A stretch of DNA of 64,000 bases from Chamaecrista fasciculata (Eukaryota > Streptophyta > Magnoliopsida > Fabales > Fabaceae). Where the stretch lies: positions 62,001-126,000 of the forward strand of contig QANZ01050193.1 of the NCBI GenBank assembly GCA_003254925.1, written 5' to 3'. Position numbers and translations under genes: made by a program. The notes beneath the pieces are model-generated. The model was not told the origin of the DNA. It searched no databases and saw nothing but the letters and a program-made list of their open reading frames with translations. Each line of letters begins with the position of its first letter. Position 1 is the first letter of the stretch. Of the stretch, positions 37,018 through 49,500 are shown one piece after another.

Positions 37018-38908
37018 TTAAACAATAGCTGAGAAGAGCAGTTTATTTACATCTCCAGAGTCAGACTCATGTGTTTCGTCCCCTGCAATAACACACAATC
37101 ACTAAGGCATTTGTTTGCACCGTGCAATAACAGTAGTACCATGCTTGATAATTATCTAAGGGACTAAGATCTATTAGACACATCAGAATCTACAAAGCAC
37201 AGAAACTTCATTTTGAGAGAGTATTTATCTGACACCCGTGTATGACATGCATACGACACATGCATGCTCAATACAAGTTTGAATGTCAAAATTTAAAATC
37301 AATTTTTCGAGACTCCAACACAATAAAAAATAGAAAAATTTGACACATGTAACATATTTCAAGAATAAATACTATAATTTTTAAAGTTTTTATCAAGATT
37401 TAGAGATCTTTAATTGTCTCTTCATCATGCACACCAGAATTCCTGTCATCTGTATGTTAGAGTCTTGAATAAAATGGACATAGAATCTGAACATTTATTT
37501 TGGCGACCCGTAAATTTTGCTTCCCCAAGAATAATGACGCCCAGATCAATATTTAATAAGATAATCAAATTAATTGTGTGAAGAAAAAGTGCAATAACAT
37601 AAAAAAGTATAAATGAGTGGCAACTCCTTACCTGTTCTTGATCTTAGTTGTGCTGTCCATTCTTCAGTGATCTGCGTGATCAGTTAAAAACATGTAAAAA
37701 TCATTATAACAAGACTTAGCTATGGTTCTTTTTTTTTTCTTCTTATACTTATTTATGTAGGCAAAGCAACTGGAAAGCCACCCAATGTCATCTTTGCTTG
37801 GGTTTATACTCGTAAGCAATGCCCCATGTATTTTAATATTGGTTGCTTGCTGGCAAATGGTGCAAAATCTTCAAACACCACTTGGAAAATAGGCAACCTT
37901 TTGACCAGGCACCATTGAAAGAACAAATCCAACAACAAAAATTATGTTACTTCATTATCTGATGGCAATCTTGCACATATCAGAATTGGCTACTCTCCAC
38001 TAAATATATACAGGAAAATAAAATGGTGATAGTGACTTCAGTAAGGGGTTAGTGTGTACTTTTTTATTTTGGGCTAAGATGCACAAAACCCTCGAATTTT
38101 AATTATTGTGCAAAAGATACCTAAACTTTAAAAGGTGATGAAAAACCCCCTAAACTTTTAATTTTATGCAAACAGCCCCATTTGTTACGATCTCCATTCA
38201 AAAACCTCAAATTTCTTATTAATTTGATGATTGCTGTTTCATTTTGCAAACAGCCACTAAATTTCATGGATTTTGTACATTTTAGCTTTCTTTTTCCTCT
38301 CCAAGACACATAATTACCTGTTTAAAGTTAGTAAATGCAGAATCATCTTCTTCAGTGAGAGGGATGCCCATGGATGCTTGCATGCGTTTCACTAAATCTC
38401 TATTCTCAACCAGAGTTCTCTGAGCCTTATCAATCAAATCCTGGGCAATGTAGAATTTATATAGATCATGTATGTTATGGGCATAACAGGCAAGTCAATA
38501 ATAAGCAAGATAATTAACTCAATATCCATTTACACAATGAAAAACTCCAATTCTTCAGCGGATAACAAAAGAAAGCGTATCACTCACATACATACATACC
38601 TGTTTAGCTGCCAAAAGCTCGTGGCACTGCTCTTTCAGGGTCGCGATATCTTCTTGTATCTTTTTTATCCTAGAAACCAGCTTCATAGGGTTTGCCTGCA
38701 AAACCCACCACATCAAAAAGAGGGAGATATAGATTAAGGTAAAAAAATGCAGAATCTGGAAGGCGAATTTGCTTACATTGTCGGGGTAAACCCGATGAAA
38801 CTCCTTGTCGAGCCTATGGTGAACCAAAGAAAGATCGTGATTCGCCTTTGTGAATAAGTTGAGAAGTCCATCGGTTGCTTGATGGCGATGCTCATAATCA
38901 AACCCCAT
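37018..38908 (-). CDS. SKA2-like spindle/kinetochore protein
   Basis: Small coiled-coil protein resembling subunit 2 of the SKA complex, which links kinetochores to microtubules in mitosis. Five exons in frame: 38908-38777, 38695-38600, 38440-38318, 37671-37632, 37082-37018; 151 residues. It begins MGFDYEHRHQATDGLLNLFT. Predicted helices run through LVHHRLDKEFHRVYPDN and NPMKLVSRIKKIQEDIATLK, then PLTEEDDSAFTNFKQ. The 'NP...L..I..I......L' pattern and the LT-EE...F motif match my memory of human SKA2, at similar length. The C-terminal 20 residues are acidic then hydrophobic. Divergently placed to DBR1. Identification by pattern only; an alternative is an unassigned coiled-coil protein. Confidence 0.8.
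38062..38292. repeat. MITE in SKA2-like intron 3
   Basis: Left end GGGCTAAGATGCACAAAACC and right end (inverted) AGCTAAAATGTACAAAATCC are matching terminal repeats. The internal ACTTTTAATTTTATGC ties it to the family at 24700 and 34621. Shorter than the other two copies. Confidence 0.6.
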
Positions 38909-40539
38909 TTTCTTCTCCGACTTCGTTCGTCTCTTCCCGCCGCTCGCTTCTCAAATTCTCAACTTCGGAGCCAAAACTCTCGTTTGAAACCACTATAGAA
39001 TAAATATAAAAAACAAGAAAGCAAAATCACCTTTTTCCTCTACAAACTTTATATCAATTTTTAATTTCATCCACAAAAATTTGTTTATTATCAATTTAGT
39101 CTCCAAATGATTTTTATTGATTTTAGGCCAAAGTGCACTTTTGGTCCCATAAGTTTTTCCAAGGTCTCAATTTGGTCCCATAACTTTTTTTGTTGCACAA
39201 TTGGTCCCATATCTTTAGCTCAAGTTTCATATTTGGTCCTGTGTTACATTTTTTGTCTCATATCTTTGGTTCATGTTACATAATTGGTCCTATATTTTTT
39301 AGTTAAGTTGCAGAATCGGTTTCATATCTTTGGGTCAGTTGCATAATTGGTCTCATATATTTGGATCAAGTGGGATTGGCAGTGAAACTTTTTGCAAAGA
39401 TATGGGACCAATTCTTCAACCTGACCAAAAAATATGGGACCAAAAGTGATACGGGACCAAATCTGCAACTTTTTGCGAAGATATGGGACCAAAAGTGCAA
39501 CAAAAAAAGTTACGGAACCAAATTGAGACATGAGTAAAAGTTATGGGACCAAAAGTGCATTTTGACCTTGATTTTATCATTTGTATATTTTGGTCCAATA
39601 AATTAATTACAAATTTTATGTGATTTCAATGAGTTGAAATTTGAGTTTTTTTTTATCAAGTCTGAATGTGATAATTTTGGAGCTATAAATTATTTTTGAC
39701 GAGTTTTTTGTTGTTGCTCAATTGTGATTGTCAACAAATAAGATCAAATCAGACTTAAAAGTGGATTCCACACTATTTTTTCATAATTTTGCACCTTTTG
39801 GTCCCAAATCCACTCTCAAATCTAATTTGATCTCATCTATTTACAGTTTCAACTAGGTAGAAAAATGACTCGTCGAGAATAACTTGTAGCATTCGAACTC
39901 TTGACAAGTTATTTCTCTATCGGAGTTGGCACATGAGATCAAATAGTACTTCGAAAGTGAGTTGATCAAAACATCAATGTTAATTTTCAAAATACTATTT
40001 GACCTCTTTTGTCAATGTTCTCAACTACATCTTTCATTTTTCATATAAATATTAAGAAATGAACAAAGAAAAACTCGTCAAAATAACTTGTAGTTCCCAT
40101 TTCATTGCATTCAAACTTGAAAACGAGAGAGATATGACCAAATTCATGGAACAAATAACCCATTTTTTTGCCCAATTTCATGTTTGATTTGACCTCATTT
40201 GCTAATGTTTCCAAATAAGTAAAGAAATAACTCATTAAATTTAATTCTTAGCTCTGATTTAATTGTATTCAGGTTCAAAACGAGAGAGATATGACCATAT
40301 TCAATAGTTAGAGACTAAAGATAAAATTTTTAAGAAACATTAAGGACCTAAACAGAACAAAAAAAACATTAGGGACTAAAAAGGAAGTTGGGGTAAACAT
40401 TAGGGACCAAAACAGGTTTTTGACCATAAAATAAAAAAAAAAAAAGTTGACATCTCTTTTTTGGTCCAAAAAAAATTCGGTATTGCTTAAACCCTAGTGT
40501 TTCCCTCCAGAATCTCTCTTGTCTCCGAAAGTTGTAAGG
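38909..40539. other. Shared upstream region of SKA2-like and DBR1
   Basis: A 1.6-kb head-to-head spacer. It contains a complete Mutator-type MITE (39126-39567), then degenerate direct repeats around 39800-40320 with the phrase AACGAGAGAGATATGACCA twice, and a short tandem of 'AACATTAGGGACCAAAA' units near 40350-40420. Both promoters must lie at its ends. No TATA box is assigned. Confidence 0.6.
39126..39567. mobile_element. Mutator-type MITE, complete
   Basis: 442 bp, beginning GGCCAAAGTGCACTTTTGG and ending in the inverse, flanked by the exact 9-bp duplication TTGATTTTA (39117-39125, 39568-39576). The left arm has more of the 'TTGGTCCCATATCTTT' units than other copies, and the unique core seen at 26629 is lost. 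Confidence 0.9.
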
Positions 40540-43500
40540 ATGAAGATAGCAGTAGAGGGTTGTATGCATGGCGACCTCGATAACGTCTACAAAACCCTTC
40601 AACATCTTGAAAAAGTACACAGCACCAAAATCGACCTCCTTCTCTGCTGTGGCGATTTTCAGGTAGGTACATTTTGTACTCTCAGCTACCGTTTTCTCTT
40701 ATTTTTTCCGTTAAGCTTCAATTTCATCAGTGGACATAGTTATATGCTGGAATTAGGCTGTCAGAAATGAAGGAGATTTGAAGAGCTTGAATGTGCCGCA
40801 GCGCTATCGCTCTATGAATTCGTTCTGGAAGTACTATTCCGGGATGGAGGTTGCCCCGTATCCTACGATATTCATTGGTGGAAACCACGAAGCGTCTAAC
40901 TATCTGTGGGAATTGTGAGTCGGGGTACTTTAATCTGATACTGTGCCTACACATAGCTATATTTGACTTCCCTCTTTCCATTTAACTAATTTTGATCTTC
41001 CCGCTATGTTATGGTTATTTTCTGAATCACCCATGATTTGCTTCAGTACAAAGTTTATATCTGGTTTGTCTTTCTCAGGAGTTTATTGTTGCATGACTTC
41101 AGACTTCAGTAATCTAGGCCCTTGATATTTGTTGTACATTTCTTCTAGGTTCTATGGAGGATGGGCTGCGCCTAATATATATTTCTTGGGAGTTGCTGGG
41201 GTGGTCAGGTTTGGGAACATCCGAATTGGCGGACTGTCTGGAATTTATAATGCACGGCATTATAAGTTAGGTTGTTTATTCGCTCTGCATCTTTGGTCTT
41301 GACATGAATTATGGGTTCATGTTGACGTGTCTCTTTTATTTCCTTGATCATGCTATGAGTTATATGTTAAAGTGTTGTAAGCTATAGCTTTGCGCCTTTG
41401 CATGCAATATTTTTCCTGCAATATCGGTGATATAGGTCTTTCTTTGAGCAGGACATTTTGAGAGGCCTCCTTATGATCAGAATGCCATCAGATCTGTGTA
41501 TCATGTTCGTGAATATGATGTTCACAAGCTCAGTCAAGTTGAGGAACCGATTGATATCTTTCTTTCACATGATTGGCCAGTGGGAATCACCGACTATGGT
41601 GATTGGAAGGAACTCGTTAGACGCAAACATTATTTTAAGCAGGAGGTAATTCTTATTTTAGGCGTTTAGTTTGGTAGCTTTGTTTTTATATTGTTTGTAT
41701 TCCAGGTCATAAGGTCCTAGTTTTATTTGTATTTCAGTTAGTCTAGGGTACAGCCGCATTTCAATTGACAGAAAAAATAAGAATAATTGTAACAGAATGG
41801 TATACAGTATGGAAGGGACAGTTACAAAGGACTGACATTATATGTGATTTTCACATACAATGTAACAATCTAAGGGTGACTTCCATGATGAGTTAAGGCG
41901 TTTTGCCACCCTTAGGAGTACCTATCAATAAGATAACCATCTAGTGACCAATGCAGACTCACCCTAAGGGTCCTTTTTGATGCGGTCTGCTTGGACTCCT
42001 GTTATTTAACAATCATGCATGGGAAAGTTAATTGTGTGAACAAAGTAGAGAGAAGATGTTAACATGTTCTGTTTTTATATTCAGTGCGGAATCTGTTATC
42101 TTGCTTCAGGTGAAAATAGTCTTGTGTTTGGATGCATGGACACATAAAAAAGAAGTTGTGTCCATGTTTGATACTAATGTCTAACATGCTTTTCAGACAT
42201 TTTTTACACTTCAAAAGTTATCTCGGCTCTTTAAATTTGATGTGGCGTTGTGTCTTTATTAATATTTTGGTATCCATACTTCTTAGGATTGAGTGAATTT
42301 TTTGATCACTCTGTCACGTTATGATTTGTCTTGCGTAAGAATCTCTGGATCGGTACAAGACATTTACGTTTGTCCCATTGTCCACTCATCATGTTCTAGC
42401 TCTAGTAGAGCACAAATAGATATTCTAGGAAATTATTTGAAAAGTATACTGGAAATGATAGACCGAAATAGGAGACAGAGTTTGGGAGTCTCTCAAACCA
42501 GAACGGGTAGAAATACCACTAGCTGATAGTTAGGTGCATACTATCAGACTATTAGTGGAAGAAACCATAACGGCAGATAAAAGGAATCCAATTTGCAGAT
42601 ATAAAAGTTTTATGAGCCTTCAAGAGGTTAGCACTTTCCTAAATTCTTGACCAAAATTTCCATGTCTCCCACTGACCTCAAGATCCCCATTATACACCCA
42701 CAGTCCCACAAAGAACACTCTCAACTTCTAACTCATCCACCTCATGCAGCAAAGCATCAGAATTGCGGTCTCTTTTGCCCCTTCATCCCTTTTCTGCTTC
42801 CTATATCAACCCCAAGCCAGTCAGGCTTAGAGGCACTCTGTTTTGCGTATAGTTCATATCATTGTTTTTTTATGCTTGATATGGAAAATCAAGTTGGATG
42901 ATTGACTTTATTGGCATTAGAAACTAATCAATAATGTATGCTATTCCCTGAAGATGTAATGTTATTCGTAAAACCATTGTAACTTGAAAGTGCTATCTCT
43001 TTTCATATTTTAAATTTTCTTCATGGGAATGTTATATCCATGATCTTTTTGATTTTGCCGTGGCCATTAATCTTGACAGTGTGAACTATCTATCTAATTG
43101 ATGAATGAGGTTTCATAAGAATTACATAACTTTCTCTGGTATTTACTTGTGCAATATTTGTTGCAATTGGCAACCCCTAGCCCAGTGTTTAGTGTATAGC
43201 ATGTGTAGCATTTTAATTTTTAATGATCCTAAGCATTGTGATATCCTTACTTAAGTTGCTGGATAATGCTCTCCAGATAGAAGAAAGGACACTTGGGAGT
43301 AAAGCTGCGGCTCAACTTTTGGAGAAAATAAAACCACGTTATTGGTTTTCGGCTCACTTACACTGCAAGTTTGCTGCTCTTGTTCAACATGGAGAAGGTG
43401 GTCCACAGACAAAATTTCTTGCACTTGATAAATGTCTTCCTGGTCGTGATTTCTTACAGGTATTGGATGTACATTGCAGTCAATTGTGTGCAGGATATTT

Positions 43501-46500
43501 TTCCAGTTAGCATCTTCATTTATGGCATGTTCTGTCATTAGATTGTGGACATTGAATCGGAGGCAGGACCTTATGAGATTCAGTATGATGAAGAATGGTT
43601 AGCAGTAACACGGAGGTTCAACTCTATCTTACCTCTGACTGCCAGAGGTGCAGATTTCAGGTGAGTCATGCATGTGGTGTGAAAACACCTTAGCATTTAA
43701 TGTTTGGGTTTTCTATAAAATCTTTTGTTTTTGTCCTACTCCTCCCTTTTCTGCCCTCCCAAGTAAGATGATGCTGTTTGTGCTTGCTGATAGAGGATTA
43801 GATCTTGAGATGAAGGATTGCCGTGAATGGGTTAAAAGCAAGCTCCAAGAGAGAGGGAACAAGCCTTTTGAGTTTGTTAGAACTGCTCCTTGTTATGATC
43901 CTTCTCGACCCAACGCTGATGGTACCTTTCCTGGTAATTCTAGTTTCACATTATAGATTTTATATAGCGTACAACAAATTTATATTCCCTTGGCTTGTTA
44001 TCTGGTTAAAGATATTTGCATGTTCATACTCACTGTCACATACGGTGTTTGGTCTAATTTGTGGCTGATAGGTTCCCTGCACAGTATCTCAGAAAATAGG
44101 CTAAAAGACAGCCTCTAACTTCATTAACATATAAAGAAGAACAATCAACCAGCAAATTACAAAGCACTAGCCGCTATCACAATCCAAAACACAACAAGAA
44201 CAATGACAGAAATGCAAAGATAACTGGACATTCGAGAGGCCAGACTCTCCCAACCAAATCCCTACTAATTTCCTGAATGAACCTCAACCAGCACTCCCCC
44301 TAAACCAAATACTGTCTGCACACACTCACACAGCGGCCTCCAAACCTCCACTAATGTGTCAGAGGTAGTTAAGAAATGCTGTCCCCACTCCCTGTACTAA
44401 CTACTACCTCTTTTCCTTTCTTTTTGTCACATTGGGACTGATTTGTTGCTGGCCTAATTCCCTTAGGCCCATCCTTGTTCCTTCTCTTATAAGTCTTCCA
44501 CTCACTTAGCTTCCTAGGCCCATCAATACCCTCCCCTAAGAGTTTCACCTTGTCCTCAAGGTGGAAGTGAGGAAATTGTGATTGAATAATAGCATAATCT
44601 TCCCATGTGCTTTCGAAGTCAGGTAGGGTGTGCCACTTAATGAGAACTTGAATGTTACTCTTCCCATCATCTCTGATTTGCAGAACCTCCGCCGGCTCAA
44701 CTTGTAACTCCATGTCATCAGTTAACGCCTCCGGTAATTGTTGTGTGGGAACCGAAGGATGAAGAGCCTTCTTGAGTTGAGAGACATGAAAAACCGGGTG
44801 AATTCTGGTGGTCTCGGGCAGCTCCAAGCGATAGGCAACCTCTCCATACTTGGCTGTAATTTTATAAGGCCCATAAAACCGAGGGCTGAGCTTCTCATTC
44901 ATCTTCTTAGCTAGAGAACGCAGTTTGTATGGGCTGATTTTCAGATAAACTGAGTCCCCAACCTCGAAATGCACTTCCCTTCTATGCTTGTCAGCATACA
45001 ACTTCATTCTTTCTTGTGCCTTGGTCAAGTTTTGCTTGAGTTCATCCAACACCACATTTCTAGCTCTAATGTGTTCATTGACTTCCTCCACAGCAGAGTC
45101 ATAATCCTCCCACCTAAAGAGGGATGGTGGTTCCCTCCCATATAGAGCCTTAAATGGGGTCATACCCGTGGATTGGTTAAATGTGGTATTGAACCAATAT
45201 TCTGCCCATGCCATCCACTTGCTCCACTGCTTGGGTGCTTCGCCTGTAAAACATCTTAGGTAAGTCTCCAAAGTTCTATTGACAACCTCAGTTTGGCCAT
45301 CGGTTTCCGGATGGTAACCCGAGCTATATTTGAGAGTTGTTCCCGACATCTTGAAGAGCTCCTTCCAAAACTGACTTATGAATATTCTATCCCTATCTGA
45401 CTCTATGGATTTCGGAAACCCATGTAATCTGACTACTCCTTGGATGAAAGCAGCTGCTACATCCTTCGCTGTAAAACGGTGATGCAAAGGGATAAAATGA
45501 GCATACTTTGTGAATCTATCCACCACTACCATAATGGTGTCATACCCCTTGGACTTGGGCAACATCACAATAAAATCCATGCTGATATCCTCCCAAACAT
45601 GTTGTGGTATAGGCAATGGCTAAAGTAACCCCGCCGGATTCATGGCTTGGTACTTGTTTCTTTGGAAAACATCACACTTCGACACAAACTCCTGAACATC
45701 CTTTTTCAACCCTTCCCAATACACAATCGCAGCCAATCTTTTATAAGTCCTCAAATACCCCGAATGACCCCCAATGGGTGATGAGTGAAATTCAGCAATC
45801 AGTTTTGGAACTCTAGATGAATTTTTAGGAAGAACCAACTGGCCTTTATACCGCAAACTCCCATGCTCCAAACTGAATCCGTCGGGTGGCGTTTCCCCTT
45901 TCAAAATCTTCTTCCGAATGCTGGTCAACTTCGTATCCTTCTCAATCTCTCTATCCCATTCTTCTAAATCCTCATACTGCCATAGGGAGAGTCCTTTAAA
46001 CGCTAGCACTTCCCCTCTCCTAGAAAGAGCATCAGCCGCCTTATTTTGGATGCCGGGTTTGTAGTGTATCTCAAACTCGAACCCCATCAACTTGGACACC
46101 CACTTTTGTTGGGATTCATCCAAAACCCGCTGCTCAAACAAATACTTGAGACCCTTTTGATCAGTACAGATGACAAATTTATGCCCCATCAAGTAATGTT
46201 GCCACTTCTTCACTGCAAAGACGATGGCCATCAACTCCCGCTCATATACAGAACTTTGTCTTGCTCGATTGGACAAAATCTGGCTGTGATACGCGATCGG
46301 GCGGCCTTCTTGCATGAGAACAGCCCCTACTCCACTTCCCGAGGCATCGGCTTCAACTACAAAGACTTTAGAAAAATCTGGCATGGCCAAAACCGGAACG
46401 GTAGTCATAGTAGTCTTCAAATCTTCAAATGCCTTTTGTGCTGTTTCACTCCAAATAAAGGAGTCTTTCTTCAGTAAATTTGTTAGAGGAGCAGCAATCT

Positions 46501-49500
46501 TCCCATAATCCTTGACGAACTTCCTTTGATACCCCGTGAGACCGAGGAACCCTCTCAAGGCCTTCAAATCTTTTGGGACCGGCCAATTGACCATGCTTTC
46601 AATTTTTTTAGGATCCGCATGCACCCCGTGACCGGAAATAATGTGTCCCAAATACTCCAATTGGGGTTTCCCGAACACACACTTCTTGAGATTAAGGACC
46701 AGCTGGTTATCTCTCAACAAAGACAACACTTTCCGGAGATGCTCCATGTGGGAGAGGTGATCGTGGCTATAAACAAGGATGTCGTCAAAAAATACCAGCA
46801 CAAACTTCCTCAAATGAGCCTTGAAGACATCATTCATCAAAAACTGAAATGTGGAGGGAGCATTCGTCAAACCAAAGGGCATGACCATGAATTCATAATG
46901 CCCCTCATGTGTGCGAAAAGCTGTCTTGTGTTCATCCCCATCCTTAATCCGACTTTGATGGTACCCAGACTTCGAATCGAGTTTGGAAAAAATGGTGGCA
47001 GCCCCCAACTCGTCCAGCAGCTCATCTATGGCGGGAATCGGAAATTTATCCGGAATGGTGATCTTATTGAGGCTCCGATAGTCAACACAAAAGCGCGAGC
47101 TCCCATCTTTCTTCTTCACAAGTAAAACCGGACTTGAGTAGGGACTACTACTAGGCCGAATGATCCTTGCTACAAGCATCTCATTCACTAATTTCTCAAT
47201 CTCGGTCTTTTGGGAGTGCGGATACCGATAAGGTCGAATGTTGGGAGGTTGTTCTCCTTCTTTAATGATTATGGCATGATCTCTTGGTCGGGAAGGCGGT
47301 AATCCCACTGTAGGCAATGTCACCTCTGGAAATTCATCCAACAATGTCTTAATTTCATCCGTCAAACCTGACTCAATGTTCTTCTCTAGGATCATCTCCC
47401 CAAACTCTATTAAAAATCCTTGCTCCCCAGCATTCACTGACTTACAAAATTGATTTAAGAGAGACTAGTGTTTTGCTTAGAGACGGATCGCCCCGTAAGC
47501 ACACCACTTGATTGTCTTGCTTAATCTTTATAGTGAGTTGCCCCCAATTAACCTTAACTTCACCCAGAGATTCCAACCACTCCATGCCCAAAACCATATC
47601 AGCACCTCCCAAATCAAAGAGGTAAAAGGATTGTTGCACTTGCAAACCTTGAATTTCCACATCCACATCCTTGCAAACACCAGCCCCTTGAACCCGATAC
47701 CCATCACCCACTGTAACTTGGTAGGTTGATGTTTTTTGTACCTCTAATTCTAGACGAGAAGCTAAAGTAGATGAAATGAAATTGTGAGAAGCCCCACTGT
47801 CAATGAGAATCAATACTTCAGTATCCTTCACCCTACCCATGAGTTTCATGGTCCTTCCCTTGTTGATACCCACAATAGAATGCATAGATAGAGCCATTAG
47901 AGAGGTGGACGAGTGGTCTGGGTCACTCACAACAATCTCTTCTTAGTGGGTTTCTTCATTATTGTCACCATCAGCCTCTTCTCCCTCACTTGATAACAGG
48001 ATCACGTTTAATTGTTTGTTCTTGCATCGATGGCCCGGGCTGAATTTTTCATCACAACGATAACAAAGCCCCTTCTCTCTACGTTTCGCTGCCTCTTCTT
48101 CAGTAAGTCGACGGAAAGAGTTTGGTTTACTGACCGAAGCTGCAGATGAAGGTGTCGCTAAGTTCGCTGAAGTTGCTGGCGATGTGCGCTTGTCGAGAGC
48201 TTTAATCTCTCCACTACGAGCAGCGACTGATGCAGAAACATGCGACGCTGTTGGGTCCTTCGAAGGAGCAACCCAATTAGTGTATTTAGTGAAAATGGGC
48301 CTTAGTTCGTCCCATTTAGGCCCAAGTGGAGGCTTCATGGGTTTGGGCTTACGTGATTCTTCAATCTTCTTCAAAGTCTGATTTTTCTCTTCAATCTTTT
48401 GGGCCATCTCCATGAGGTCCTCTAAATCATGCGACTTACTAAGCCTCAACTCAGCTTTTACCTCGTCTCTCAACCCGTTCTAGAAAGCGCCAATGAGCAA
48501 GTCGTCAGGAGCATGCTTCAACGGTGCCGATAGCTTCTCGAACTGATCACGATACTCCTCCAAACTCCCCTCCTGTTTTAGCGCCATGAGTATTTCATAA
48601 TGGTTTCCCATTTGTGAGTCATGGAACCTCTTTATCAATTTTTCTTTGAATCCCTCCCAACCCTTCAAAGGTCTGCGCACCTCCACCCATTGGAGCCAAT
48701 GTAGGGCTCTCCCTTCCAAGCAAACAGCGATTGCCTCCATTTTTTCTTTCTCTTGAATTTTGTTGACAACGCTCAATGCGAAAAAGCCAACCCAAAGGAT
48801 CCTCTCCATTAAAGATGGGAAGTTCAAGCTTGCGAAACTGTGAGGATTCGACTTCTTCCACCATTTTTGGTTCATCCATGTTAATCTGCGTCTTCTGTTC
48901 TACCCCAATAAGGTCTTCGGATGCTTCACTACCTTCATTCTCAGGAGCGTCACCCTTCTTCTTCAAAAGTTCACGTATCTTTGTTATCCCTTCCATGATG
49001 TTATCCACCTTATCCAGTCCGGTGTTAATGAATGCAACTTCCTTCTCCAAATGTTCGATTCTTGCCTCCATCCCTCACAAGCCCAAAGAAAAAATTTTCT
49101 CTGATACCAAATGATAGGTTCCCTGCACAGTATCTCAGAAAATAGGCTAAAAGACAGCCTCTAACTTCATTAACATATAAAGAAGAACAATCAACCAGCA
49201 AAATACAAAGCACTAGCAGCTATCACAATCCAAAACACAACAAGAACAATGACAGAAATGCAAAGATAACTGGACATTTGAGAGGCCAGATTCTCCCAAC
49301 CAAATCCCTACTAATTTCCTGAATGAACCTCAACCAGCACTCCCCCTAAACCAAATACAGTCTGCACACACTCACACAGTGGCCTCCAAACCTCCACTAA
49401 TGTGTCAGAGGTAGTTAAGAAATGTTGTCCCCACTCCTTGTACTAACTACTACCTCTTTTCCTTTCTTTTTGTCACATTGGGACTGATTTGTTGCTGGCC

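Noticed and set aside
46046..47125. Plus-strand open frames of 143 and 199 codons
   Set aside because: They are antisense to the gypsy RT/RNase H region and have no domain of their own.
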